Shown here one piece after another: positions 1 through 10,769 of a stretch of DNA of 64,000 bases (positions are counted from its first letter, which is position 1; every line of letters begins with the position of its first letter). Source of the stretch: Calendula officinalis (Eukaryota > Streptophyta > Magnoliopsida > Asterales > Asteraceae). The stretch spans positions 42,316,063 through 42,380,062 of the forward strand of contig OY970832.1 of assembly GCA_963853835.1 (NCBI GenBank). Reading direction: 5' to 3'. Under the pieces are notes generated by a model that was not told the DNA's origin, did not search any database, and saw only the letters and a list, made by a program, of their open reading frames with translations. A program made the position numbers and the translations under genes.

Positions 1-75
1 GAATCCGAATTGGCTCAGTATGAGGGCTTTGTTGATGTTGTTGTTGTTGTTCTTGTTGTGGAGGTTGGTCTTCAT

Positions 76-2599
76 TTAATCTTCGTCTTTTCTCCCCCTG
101 AGCAGATGGCTCAGGTTGATCAACCTCAGTATCTCTTTGTCTCTTCTCCCCTTATTGTTATCATTGGATGGGGAGGGAAGAGGATCAGTATCACCACCCA
201 TGTCCCCTTGTGGTTCTTCAATGGTAGGGGATGGCATGGGCTCAGTCGCAGCTTCAGTATCACCCTCAGTATTGGCATGGGAGGGTGATTGCTTTTGCTC
301 AGGATCATCATCTCCTTCTCCTTCTTCATTATGTCCACCATGTGAAGATGGTGGAGGGGATGGAGGCTTATGTTGTTGTTGGAGTAGTGAGACTGACTGT
401 TTGATGGAGTCAATGTCCCTACTCGTAGTGTCCATTCTGGCCAAGATTGTATTCTGAGTGTGTTGAATGGCCAGAATATGCTGCATGATTGCTTGCAGAG
501 TCACTTGTTCTCCTGCAGCCTGTGATGCTGGAATACCCTGCACAGATGGCGCTAAAGAAACAAAAATATAAAACTGGTTAGAAAGAAAGGTTTATCAAAT
601 AGAATTTTGGTGTCGTTTAACTCTATAATCATATAAACAGAATTTGTGAAGTCTGTATTTCATCTGGTTTATGATGAAATATTGTGGACTTGTGCATAGT
701 ATGTGTAAGAAGATTTTAGTAAAAGTGTGTGTGTGAATTTAAGTAGCTCTGTATAGGATAAGTCACATTTACTAAAAGGTTTGGGTTTGGGAATTCGAAG
801 CCTGGGATGTGCTTCTTGTTATTTTCAATGTTTATCACTCGGTATTAGAGTGATAACAGAAATGTGGCTAAACCCCATGGAAAATTTTTGGATTTTGTGG
901 CTTAAGGGTTTTTGATCATTTCTTGAATTATGCTACCCAATTCAAAAATAAGTTGGACATAATTCAAGCAGGACCAGTGGGTGTCTGTTTGACATCAACC
1001 ATCATTGTCTCTTTAAATGTTGAGACAACTGTAGACTAGCAATGATCAAGTGGAAGTGCTCAGTATATGAATTTTGCATAGCAGCAGTGGGCTAGCTATG
1101 TTGGCCATAAAAGGATATATATTTGAAAGATCGTTTGAGACTTTGGTCAGTATTGAGTTGGTACTGGCCAATACTTAGTCTCTATTTGGGAATGAAATAT
1201 ATATATATATATATAGAAGTTTAAAGGCTTTTTAGAAATTCATACCTGAGACTCTGTCAGATTCCCTTCTAGCATCGACAGAGGTCGGTGCAGGATCATG
1301 TGATTGTTGATGTGCAGTACCAACATCTTCAATACCGACTTGTATTTCTTGCTCAGCACCTTCCAGTGTAGTTTGCTCATATTGAATCTCCACATCAAGA
1401 GGAACATGAGGTTCCTCAATTGGTTGAGCAGTTGGAACTAGTTCTGGACCTGGAAGGTCAGCGGTGGCTGCAACTAGGCTTTGTGCTTGGATAGATGCAG
1501 TTAATGATGGAACATTTGCAGGCTGCACCTCCTCAGATGATAATATTCCCATGACGACTGGAGAGAGGTTTCTTCTTCTTCTTCTTAGTACAAGTTGTGT
1601 AGCTTCAGTCGACTCAGTATGAGACATATGTTGTTGAGTCGGTTCTTGAACCTGTGGAACATCCTGCACATCCTGCATCTCAACATCTTGACCAGCATGT
1701 CCTCCATTACCACCATTATCATCATTATCATCATCATCATCATTGTCTGATTCAGTATCAGACATATCTGCTTCCTCATTAATGTGTTCTTGAACAATGG
1801 CCCACATATAAGGACTCAGTAGAGGCTCTCCTTGTCTTGGCCTGTAAAAGAAGATCTTCTCACTAAGAGGAGGAAGATCAACCCTTGGACTGTGAAATTC
1901 ATCATAAGAATGTGTGGGCATTGAGTGTTGAAAGATGAGTGATAAAAATCTGCAGAAAGGGACATTACATTCCCTTGTGTTGGCCCGTACCAAAGTAGCT
2001 AATTCATTGAAAATGAGCCGAGCATAATCAATGTTTCTTCCATAGTACAGAGCATGTACTATTTGCATCCCAAATTCATTTATTTGGTCCAAAGCACCCG
2101 TCTTGTGGGTCATGCACCGAATTATTGTTGTAATGAGAATACCCCACATAGGACCAAATTCGTTTCTTTTGATGATTCCCGTTGTTCCTCTTCTACCCAA
2201 AAATGGCAATACTGAGTGTGCCTCTGATCTATCAACGAATGGGTCATACTGAGCTTGTGCTGGAAGCCTCAGTGTTTCACGAATGATGGCAGTAGAAACA
2301 AATGCTCTTCTTTGATCCCTAATTACCCACCCAGTAATCATATCTGGAGAATCGAGTGTGGCAGAGTACCAAAACTCACATAACATTTCTGGGTAAATTG
2401 CTCGAGGAGACAAGGTCAGAGCACGAGCAATTGGGCAATGCTTCATAAAAGTCACAATGTTTGTGAATTCTTGGCATACCCAGGCTTGAGGAATAGTGAA
2501 ATTTACGGTGATGTTGTTCCTCGCAAACCTGGGTACTTCATCATTTCGGAATTTGATTGCCGATTCAACCTCTGGAGCAACGAAAGTGTAATTCGCCAT
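76..2599 (-). CDS. Extra (env-like) ORF downstream of copia pol, two exons
   Basis: Exon 1 runs 2599-1246 and exon 2 runs 551-76, with a 694-bp intron at 1245-552. The donor reads CAG|GTATG and the acceptor TTTCTTTAG|CG. The phase is kept (one base plus two bases make GCG, Ala), giving about 609 aa. Without splicing exon 1 would end four codons after the junction. The N-terminal ~270 residues look like a folded domain of the kind found in plant retrotransposon extra ORFs. Then come an acidic Asp/Asn-rich stretch (about residues 280-295), a Pro/Gln-rich region, a helical heptad-like segment at the start of exon 2, and an acidic Ser/Pro-rich tail. No signal peptide or clear membrane segment is visible, so 'envelope-like' describes position, not proven function. 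A (TA)9 run lies in the intron. Confidence 0.66.
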
Positions 2600-3046
2600 C
2601 TGTGATTTTGATTTAAAAGTGTTTGCTTGCGAAATGAAAGTGAAATCGTTAATCGCAGAGAGAATTGAAAGAGAAAGAATGAAATAACTGTTTTAAAATT
2701 TGAAAAAAAAAACGGTTATTTATAGATGATTGAAAGGTAATTAAGGTATTGGGAAGTTAAACCAGCTGATTTGACTGCCTTATCCTGTGCAAACGGTAAC
2801 TTTCCTATTAAGAAAGGTTACCGTTGGGCAGTACGAGGGTTAAGCTCGGTGTTAACGCCGTCATACCCTAATACTGAGTTAAAAAAAATTAATTAACAAA
2901 AAATTTTAAAAATATAAAAAAAATTAATTTACTCTTGAAATTAATAAAAAAATAAAAATTTTGATGATAACAGACTAGTGATACTGAGTTGTCAGTATCA
3001 ACATGAGTGATACTGAGCCTTCAGTTTTAAAGAAAATTAAGAAAGA
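2600..3046 (-). other. Spacer between pol and the extra ORF of the copia element
   Basis: An AT-rich non-coding gap with long A and T runs. Copies of ATACTGAG lie at 2871, 2981 and 3010. The last two flank an oppositely oriented TCAGTATC, so 2979-3020 can fold back. The placement just upstream of the extra ORF (minus strand) would suit a promoter or splice-control region; that is inference only. Confidence 0.45.
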
Positions 3047-5863
3047 TCAAGGATTCAGCATACCTAATTGCCCTAGTAAATACATAAACCTTTCCTCAGG
3101 GAGAGGTTTAGTAAATACATCGGCCAATTGTTCATCTGTGGGTTCAAAATCTACCTCAACCTTACCTTTTTCCACATTATCTCGAATAAAGTGGAGTCTG
3201 ATATCAATGTGCTTAGTTTTGGAGTGATAGACTGGGTTCTCTGTGATAGCAATAGCACTCTTGTTATCACAATGAATTGGAGTCTTTGTAAAGTTGAACC
3301 CGTAGTCCAATAGTTGATACTGCATCCATAATAATTGAGCACAACAACTTCCTGCAGCAACATACTCTGCTTCTGCTGTGGAAGTTGCTACTGAATTTTG
3401 CTTCTTGGATGACCAACCTACAAGTCTTCCACCTAGGAATTGACATCATCCACTTGTGCTTTTTCTATCCAATTTACAACCTGCAAAATCTGCATCCGTG
3501 TACCCTTCAAGGGCAAAGTTTGAATCTTTGGGATACCAAAGACCCAGGTTATGAGTGCCTGTAAGATATCTAAAGATGCGCTTAACTGCTTTCATGTGTG
3601 ATTCTTTAGGATCAGCCTGATACCGAGCACACAAACATGTTGCAAACATGATATCAGGCCTGCTAGCAGTTAAGTAAAGTAAGGAACCAATCATACCTCG
3701 GTATGTGGATTGACAAACTGGTTTACCAGTTTCATCCTTACTTATCTTATCCTGAGTACCCATAGGAGTATGCATGGAAAACAAGTTATCAAATTTGTAT
3801 TTCTTTAACATGTCATGCACATACTTACTTTGATTTATAGAAGTGCCATCAGGCTTTTGTTCAACTTGTAAACCCAGAAAATAAGTAAGTTCTCCCATCA
3901 TACTCATCTGATACTGAGTTGACATTATCTTAGCAAACCAGTCACACATTGACTTGTCAGTGGAGCCAAAGATAATATCACCTACATATATCTGAATGAG
4001 TAGGATGTCAGTACCTTTCCTTTTTGAAAATAATGTTTTATCAATTTTACCTCTTGTAAATTTATTTTCAATAAGGTACTCAGACAGGGTATCATACCAG
4101 GCTCTTGGAGCTTGTTTGAGCCCATATAGAGCTTTATCAAGCTTGAAAACATAATTAGGAAATTTAGGATCAACAAAACCTGGTGGTTGTTTAACATAAA
4201 CTTCTTCTTGTAGTTTTCCATTTAGAAAAGCACTCTTGACATCCATCTGATAAACTTTGAAGTTCTTAAAAGCTGCATATGCAAGATACAACCTAATAGC
4301 TTCAATTCTTGCAACTGGTGCAAAAGTTTCATCATAGTCAATGCCTTCTTCTTGCCTGTAACCTTGAGCAACCAACCTTGCTTTGTTTCTGATGACAACA
4401 CCATCCTTGTCCATCTTGTTTCTGAATACCCACTTAGTACCAATAATAGTTTTGCCAGTAGGAGGTGGTACTAAGTTCCAAACTTTGTTTCTCTCAAACT
4501 CTGTGAGCTCTTCTTGCATAGCTTCTACCCAATCTTCATCTAATAAAGCTTCATCATCTTTCTTTGGTTCAATGGTAGATAGAAAGCTTGAGAAGAAACA
4601 GAAATTTGCAGTTGCTTGGGGTGTAAACTCTAATTTTCTTCTTGTTTGGACACCTTCTTCAATAGGACCAATAATTTTTAAGTGTGGATGGTCTCTGTGT
4701 TCCCTTAAATTGTTCCCTAAGGGAGCATTTGAAGTGGGATCAACACTATCTTGTTGATTGGGTGTGTTGTGTGTCTGATACTGAGTGGAATTATGGTCAG
4801 TATTAGACGCCGGAGGTTGTTGTTCAACTTCATTTTGCAGAGATGAGGTGGATTCTTGTGAAGTGTTGGATGTTTCACCTTCTTCATAGGTAGATTGGTT
4901 CAGATCATTAGTTGGAAACTCAGTGTGAAGGTTATCTGTTATGGGAGCCTCAGTATTAGTCGCAGTTGAGTAAGACTGAGTTCGAACTTGATCAGTTTCA
5001 TTAAACTTATTAGGAATAAAGTGTGAATGAAACTTGGGCTCTTCAGCAATGGAGTTTTCTGGATTGCATAGGATATCTATGCCACTTATGTCTTCACTTG
5101 CTGAGGTAGAATGCTCATTCTGATCTTCATCAAATGTTACATGAATGGATTCTACAATCATCTTAGTTGAGATGATATACACTCTGAAGGCTTTAGAGTG
5201 TGGAGAGTAGCCCATGAACACATCTTCATTTGCTTTGGGAGCAAATTTGTTGAGATTTTGTTTTATACTGAGTACAAAGCATTTACTCCCAAAAATGTGA
5301 AAGTATTCCACATTAGGAATCTTGCCATTATATAACTCATATGGAGTCTTCAGATGTCTCTGGACTATAGTGGCTCTATTCTGAGTGAAGTTTGCACAAT
5401 TTACGGCTTCAGCCCAGAAACTCAGTGCCAGTCCAGCATGGCATAATAAAGTTCTTGCAGCTTCAATTAATGTTCTATTCTTTCTTTCTACAACACCATT
5501 TTGTTGTGGTGTGTAAGTTGCAGAGAAGTTTTGAATGATTCCTTTTTCTTCACAGAAATCGGCTAATACTGAATTCTTAAATTCAGTACCATGGTCACTT
5601 CTAAGTTGCTTGACCTTGTTGTCTTTTTGAAGTTCCTCTCTTTTTATGAAGGCAATGATTTCTGTTGTTGCATCTGACTTAGTCTTGAGGAATCTGACCC
5701 AAGTATATCTTGAGAATTCATCAACCAAGACTAGGGTATAGATCTTTTTGGCCAAAGATGGTGTACTGGTGGGGCCAAAAAGATCCATCTGTATCATAGT
5801 AAGAGGTTCATTAATGGAATGATTGACCTTTGACTTGAATGAACTCTTCTTCTGCTTGCCCAT
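3047..5863 (-). pseudogene. pol: Copia integrase, reverse transcriptase and RNase H (broken pol)
   Basis: The first ~170 residues hold the integrase core. Asp positions are seen in DLFGP and RSDHGTEF and the Glu in QNGVVERKNR. A variable linker follows, then the RT from about residue 450 (KNKVWNLVPPP, TKWVFRNK, MDVKSAFLNG). The RT active site reads IYVGDIIFG, where copia RTs have YVDD, so one catalytic Asp has become Gly (GAT to GGT). An in-frame TGA at 3446-3448 follows DRKSTSG. Beyond it the same frame continues through RNase H (STAEAEYVAA, HCDNKSAIAI, KHIDIRLHFIRD, ADVFTKPLP) to the natural stop at 3047. An in-frame TGA at 5891 also separates this part from the protease part. Confidence 0.92.
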
Positions 5864-5890
5864 TTCACATGCTGAGCATAACTTATCTTT

Positions 5891-6394
5891 TCAATAAGTA
5901 ATAGAGGGCAACCCTCTCACCAGTTTCTTCATACTGAGCTCGTTGATATTTCTAAAGTTGATGTGAGAGAGTTTCTTGTGCCATAGCCAATGCAATTCTG
6001 GCTTGACTTTAGAAAGCAGGCATACTCGAATAGTTGGGTCTGTTTCAGATAAGTTGACTACATATACATCTTTTTCTCTTCTAGCAATGAGTACAGGCTG
6101 CCCTTTATCATTGTAGATGATTCCTGCAACATTCCTGAAACGAGCTTCATTGTCATCATCACACATCTGGCTGATACTGAGCAGATTGTGTTTAAGACCC
6201 TCTACATAGGCAACTCTTTTAAAAGTTATGTTGCCTGCCTTGATCACACCATAACCTCTTGTCTTTCCCACCGAGTCATCTCCAAACTTAACAAAAGGAC
6301 CCTTCTCTGGAGTATAATTGAGAAGGTACTCCATACTTCCTGTCATGTGTCTTGAGCAGCCACAATCTAAATACCATTTTCTGTCACCCTGCAC
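5891..6394 (-). pseudogene. Copia protease and GAG-pre-integrase segment
   Basis: The segment starts with WYLDCGCSRHMTG, the position of the copia aspartic protease active site. Family members usually read DSG here; this copy has DCG, so the residue after the catalytic Asp is changed. Later it carries the pre-integrase region (LHWLWHKKLSHINFRNINELS), which includes the HxxxH half of the integrase zinc-binding motif. It ends in a TGA at 5891, and the downstream CSACEMGKQ (the CxxC half) is in the same frame after the stop. It is out of frame with the gag part because of a one-base change in an A-run near 6415. Confidence 0.88.
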
Positions 6395-6411
6395 AAGACA
6401 TAAAATAAGAA

Positions 6412-8142
6412 TTAGTTCTTTTTAGGAACCCATTTTTGAATGGGACCTTTGGTGGGAAAAACATATTTTGATTTGATCTCTTTATTTGGAGAGGTCATTA
6501 TCACTTCTGGGAAAACTTTAGAAATTTTCTTTGGTGATACTGACTTAGTTTCTCTCCTTTTCTTTGGTACTGAGTACCTAGGACTTGAGAGATCAGTCCA
6601 GCATTCATCTCCCTTTTGACCAGTATGATGACACCTATAATATTTTCTAGGTCTATTTCTAAACATATTTTCATAAGGTATTTTAGAGAACTGTTGCACT
6701 TTTGGTAGATCAGTATGAGTAAGTTTTGCAAATTTTTTACTTAAAGATTTGATCTGATCACCAAGTGTTTTGAAAATGTTATTTTTATCATTTTTAATAG
6801 ATGCTTTAACATTGTTTGTAACTGGTTTATAGGGTGGAGGATCTGGTTGCTTCTTTTTATTTTGCATAGAAGTCTTTCTAATATTATTAGTGTTAGACTT
6901 CTTGTCTCTGCCAACTAAGAACTTAGTTGAAGTTGTTTTCTGTTTATCATGTTTTAAGGAAACAACTTTAACAGGTTCTTTAGATGTCTCAGTATATGAT
7001 GTTCCTGTTCCTGCAACTTCTGTATTAGATGAAACATTTAAGATAGAAGTTGTCTTATTATCATTATATAATTCAAAAGTTGTTGTATTGAATAATAATT
7101 CAAAAGGTGGAACAGCAGAAGTGTCATACTGATCTATTGGGAGCTCAGTATCAGAAATTTCCTTTATAGAAAATTCAATACTGAGTTCTTGTAGCTCAGT
7201 ATAGCACTTTGAGCAGATGGAGGGACCAATAGGTTTTTCTAAAAATTCATTTTCCTCATCATCTGACTCGGTTTGACATCCAACTTCACAAAAAGTTTTA
7301 GCTTTTATAAATTTAATAGGGTTCATATTAGAAAATTCTTCAAATAGATCAGTAAAATTATTCCTATTTTTAAATTGAGGATCAACACCAAGTGCAGCCC
7401 TCACATTTTCTGGGAATTGTTGATTTAAACATTTATTTAATTTTATTGAAGCATTTCCCCAAGATTTACACTGTTTCTCATATTTTTCTTTTTCAAGTTT
7501 GTGTAAGTGAGCTTTATCAGCTAATCTTTGGTTAATGTCCTTTAAATCTGAAAGGTTTAGTTCTAAATCTTTATACTTTGCTAATTTATCTAAGTTTTCA
7601 TTATTTACCCTTTCAAGTTCTTGAATTGTTAATTTTAAACCTTTTTCGTTTTGTACAGAAGTTTTAAGATCAACAATCATATACTCAAAAATCTTAGTTT
7701 TTTCATTCACTGAATAAGTTTGAAAGGAACTCACCTTGTACAACTGAGTGGAATCCCAATCAGTATGAACACTCATCCTCTCAGCCTCTTTGATATCCTT
7801 TTCAAAGGAGCTCTTCAAATCATCTTCAGTGAAAGCCATAAAGGCTTTATTCTCAATCTCTTCCTCATCATCACTTATGTCCTCATCCATCCAAGCTTCA
7901 GAGTATAGTGCTTGATGAGGTGCTCCATTCCCTTCTGCCCTCTTGCCCTTGCTCCAATTCTTCAGTTTGACATACTTGTCTCTATACCTCTTTGCTCGGT
8001 AGGCAATCTTGTCATTCTGATCAGTCTCAGAAGACTTGGTATGACAATTTGCAGCAATATGTCCAGGTTTTCCACACCTATAGCAAAGACCTGATCTTGA
8101 GTCAGTATTAGAAGAGCTAACACCAAGCCTCTTCTTTTTCAA
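6412..8142 (-). pseudogene. gag: Copia gag C-terminal part with zinc knuckle and coiled coil
   Basis: A CCHC zinc knuckle, CYRCGKPGHIAANC, lies at about residues 21-34. A Lys- and Glu-rich helical stretch (about 120-250) follows, with heptad-like spacing suggesting a coiled coil. A second, degenerate knuckle-like CHHTGQKGDECW sits near residue 515. The tail is basic and ends at WVPKK. A long gag with a coiled coil is typical of Sireviruses. The N-terminal part of gag is in another frame: a one-base change in the A5 run near 8131 splits gag. Another near 6415 separates it from the protease. Confidence 0.85.
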
Positions 8143-8983
8143 CTGATGGCTTCATAGACATAAGAGCCATTTGAGTCTCAAGCTCTTCTGCCTCAGCATC
8201 AGCAAGATCAATTACTGGTTCATCAGGTTCAGTCACAGTATATGCTTGTTGCACAATGAGAGCCATTCCATTTGAAGATTGATCAGTTTTCTTACAGTTT
8301 ATCAGTCTTGAAGCATTATTCTCTTCATGGTTCAATATTAGGCCATATAAAGTTTGAAGAGTATACGACTCAATGTTGTTAGCAGCATTGACAGAATTTG
8401 ACATGTCAAGAAATTGTTGAGGAAGACTGTCCAGGAACTTTTGAACAAGTTCCCCTTCCTCTTTTACAATGCCAACACTAATTAGACCATGAACAATAGT
8501 ATTAAACCTGTTGTAAAGAGAAGTGATGTCCTCATTTGGATTTGAGAAGAAGTTTTCATACTTTCTTCTCATGTTGCTCTTTCTTTGCAACTTCACTTTT
8601 GGTGTGCCTTCATAGGTGACTGATAGGCTATCCCACATAGCCTTTGCTGTTGGCAATTCCATTATTGCATTGAGGATTTCTTTGGTAACAGCATTACCAA
8701 TCACCCCTTTAGCTCTGGAGTCTAAAGCATACAACTGACGGTCAGTATCAGTCCAGTTGTGCTTTAGTTTAGGTACAGTTCTTATGCTCTCAGGAGCATT
8801 ATCAGTAGCAGCAACGGGTTCCACAGTTTGTGGGATGATAGGACCATCATTTAGCACAGTGAGCATTTCATGATGAATGGATTCAAGATACCACTGAGCT
8901 TTTAGCTTCCATTGATGGAAGTCTTTACCATCAAAGATGGGTACTCCTTTTCCAGACATAATTGGTGCAACAATGGTAGACAT
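8117..8983 (-). CDS. gag: Copia gag N-terminal domain (UBN2/retrotransposon gag type)
   Basis: The ATG at 8983 begins MSTIVAPIMSGKGVPIFDGK, then the usual plant copia gag layout: FDGKDFHQWKLKAQWYLES, the TDTDRQLYALDSRAKGVI segment, AKAMWDSLSVTYEGT, and VQKFLDSLPQQF with a downstream helical part. It lies just after the PBS, as gag should. The reading frame runs into a stop at 8117 because of the one-base indel in the A-run at about 8131, so this ORF lacks the nucleic-acid-binding knuckle. As a protein it would be a capsid-only fragment. Confidence 0.9.
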   Translation of the reverse strand: MSTIVAPIMSGKGVPIFDGKDFHQWKLKAQWYLESIHHEMLTVLNDGPIIPQTVEPVAATDNAPESIRTVPKLKHNWTDTDRQLYALDSRAKGVIGNAVTKEILNAIMELPTAKAMWDSLSVTYEGTPKVKLQRKSNMRRKYENFFSNPNEDITSLYNRFNTIVHGLISVGIVKEEGELVQKFLDSLPQQFLDMSNSVNAANNIESYTLQTLYGLILNHEENNASRLINCKKTDQSSNGMALIVQQAYTVTEPDEPVIDLADAEAEELETQMALMSMKPSVEKEEAWC

Positions 8984-9068
8984 TTTTGATTTTGGAGTAT
9001 GTGAGGGATAAGTATAAGGGATGGCTGCCAGGGTAATAGATCGACTAAATAAGAGTTTATTTAGCCTT

Positions 9069-9079
9069 CTCTGATACCA
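9069..9079 (-). other. Primer binding site of the copia element (tRNA-iMet type)
   Basis: The minus strand reads TGGTATCAGAG, complementary to the 3' end of initiator-Met tRNA. It lies two bases inside the LTR end at 9082. This fixes the element's orientation. Confidence 0.9.
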
Positions 9080-9081
9080 GT

Positions 9082-9577
9082 TGTTAGGTCACAACACCCT
9101 GGTTTAGATGGTTAATTGATTGGATAATTATAACTACAAGACAAATATTGTGTAAGAACAAGATATGAGTCAAATGTATAATTCCACTTAGTGTGGCTTG
9201 TTGCGGAATAACAAGACCACTGATCAATTACAAAAGGTATGAAAGTGTAAAGTGAATTGGTAAGTTCTCCTTTGCAAGATGATCTCTATTTATAATGGTA
9301 TAGAGATCTTACATAATGGGCAAAGGAGTAAGCGAAGGACTAAACTAGGAAAATGACTAAGATCAAGGGATTTGATCTTAGTCCATTACATAACAAGTGT
9401 AACTCAGTCCTTCTACTCAGTATCACTATCTGATACTGAGTACTGATACTGAGTTCCAATACTTGTCACTCAGTATCAGTCCTAAACTTAGCTATTTTAT
9501 TCTACATATTAATCAAAGCTAGTATAGGTTGTTTTATTATCTTAAGATCCAAAAAGGTAATGCTTTTTGCCTTAACA
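9082..9577 (-). repeat. 5' LTR of the copia element (496 bp)
   Basis: The ends are TGTTA...TAACA, a 5-bp terminal inverted repeat, and the PBS abuts the inner end. The partner LTR is outside the window, so age cannot be estimated. The U3 part (high coordinates) carries a dense cluster of the CTCAGTAT/ATACTGAG motif at 9416-9476. Outer flank is TACAC (9578-9582); its TSD partner is not visible. Confidence 0.88.
9416..9476 (-). promoter_or_regulatory. Motif cluster in the copia LTR
   Basis: Four exact copies of the element's 8-mer lie in 61 bp: CTCAGTAT at 9416 and 9469, ATACTGAG at 9433 and 9446. The alternating orientation makes the stretch able to fold into hairpins. A regulatory role (enhancer or transcript structure) is inferred from its place in the LTR; nothing tests it here. 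Confidence 0.5.
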
Positions 9578-9584
9578 TACACTA

Positions 9585-9956
9585 GGGTTGAATTAGTTTC
9601 AGAACCAATTAAGGCTACAAAACCAGCAAAACTCAATCTAACCCATTGATTTATGAAATGAAATGATCATGGAAGACACATTAATGTATTTGAAGAGGAA
9701 TCCCCAAATCTTGGTTTGCATAGATGTCATTCATGCATGTATACATATATGTATAGATAACACTTATGTATACATACATGAAAACATATACATATATGTA
9801 TACATGCATGAATGACATCCATGCAAACCAATATTTGGGGGTCCCTCATCAAATACATTAATGTGTCATTCATGATCATTTCATTTCAAAAATCAATGGT
9901 TTAGATTGAGTTCCGCTGGTTCTGTAACTTTAATTGGTTCTGATTCTAATTCTACA

Positions 9957-9958
<2 letters not shown>
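9585..9958. mobile_element. Fold-back MITE, family A
   Basis: The left arm (GGTTGAATTAGTTTCAGAACC...) and right arm are inverted copies for about 170 bases each, roughly 85-90% by eye, around a TATACATATATGTATA-rich centre. The right end abuts a (TA)n block. Sequences with the same ends recur at 10768-12449, 13114-13489, 14073-15445 and 39925-40135. No ORF. Confidence 0.78.

Positions 9959-10049
<91 letters not shown>
9959..10049. repeat. (TA)n block 1
   Basis: An uninterrupted AT dinucleotide run of about 91 bp between a family A and a family B element. Confidence 0.97.
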
Positions 10050-10053
<4 letters not shown>

Positions 10054-10437
10054 CCGAATCCGGTGATGACACTTTTCCCGGTGAGGACTGCGAGGACTCC
10101 AAAAAAAACACCAAAAATGATCCAAATCAAACTTTTTTCAAAAAAATTTCTTTTTTAAATATCTAAATCACAGCCTATAAGATCCAAAAAAAAGTTTTTT
10201 AAAAATGATCCAAAAAAAAATATGGATCATAATAATGATCCAAAAAAAAATATGGATCATTGTTATGATCCGCAAAAAAAAGTGGATCATAATTTTTTTT
10301 TCGAAATTTTATTTTGGTCAAATGTAGTAATAATCATGGTAAGTTATATATATTTTTTTCGGAATTTTTTGAAATTTTGATGAGGTGTCCTCGCGAGTAC
10401 TCACCGTTTTTTGAGTACTCACAGGATCCCACTTCTA
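10050..10437 (-). mobile_element. MITE family B, copy 1
   Basis: Bounded by GGGTCCGAATCCGGTGA on the left and ACAGGATCCCACTTC on the right. The ends share an inverted GGATCC-GTGAGGACT-like sequence. The middle has repeated TGGATCATAATAATGATCC-like hairpins. Flanked by (TA)n on the left and a short TATATA on the right. It is inverted relative to the copies at 12657, 13588 and 39453. Non-coding. Confidence 0.75.
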
Positions 10438-10716
10438 TATATAGGGTCCGGATCTCATTACTATATATACATATATATATATGGGGGTTCCTTTGAAAAT
10501 TGAAATCTTTGGAGAATAAGAGAAATTTTTTTAATCACAGATGATTAAACTTTGTGTATTCATAGTGTAATCATTGATTATTAAACTCGACATGCCCTCT
10601 CTCACGCGCTCGACAAGTCCTCCCTCGCGCACTCGATAAGCCCCCCTCCGCATATCAATGGCTGAGATCTATTCTCGCATTCTCACCCAATATATCAATT
10701 TTCAAAGTAACTCATT

Positions 10717-10718
<2 letters not shown>
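10438..10718. mobile_element. MITE family C in a TA-rich site
   Basis: After a short TA-rich spacer (10438-10482, with a GGTCCGGATCTCATTAC remnant), the element at 10483-10718 has inverted ends. TTCCTTTGAAAATTGAAA on the left matches the reverse complement of TATCAATTTTCAAAGTAA on the right. The centre contains a C-rich ACGCGCTCGACAAG-like stretch unlike its AT-rich surroundings. Right end abuts a (TA)n block. No ORF. Confidence 0.6.

Positions 10719-10767
<49 letters not shown>
10719..10767. repeat. (TA)n block 2
   Basis: A pure TA run of 49 bp between family C and a large family A element. Confidence 0.97.

Positions 10768-10769
<2 letters not shown>

Larger units (their letters stand above)
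1..9577 (-). mobile_element. Ty1/copia LTR retrotransposon, Sirevirus-like, left part outside the window
   Basis: Read on the minus strand the order is LTR (9577-9082), initiator-Met-type PBS, gag with zinc knuckle, protease, integrase, reverse transcriptase, RNase H, then an extra spliced ORF downstream of pol. Integrase before reverse transcriptase is the copia order, and an extra ORF after pol is the arrangement known for Sireviruses. The second LTR is not visible, so the element runs off the left edge. The coding region is broken by frameshifts near 8131 and 6415, in-frame stops near 5891 and 3446, and loss of an RT catalytic Asp, so this copy cannot act on its own. The whole element is peppered with the 8-mer CTCAGTAT/ATACTGAG (24 exact copies). 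Confidence 0.93.
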
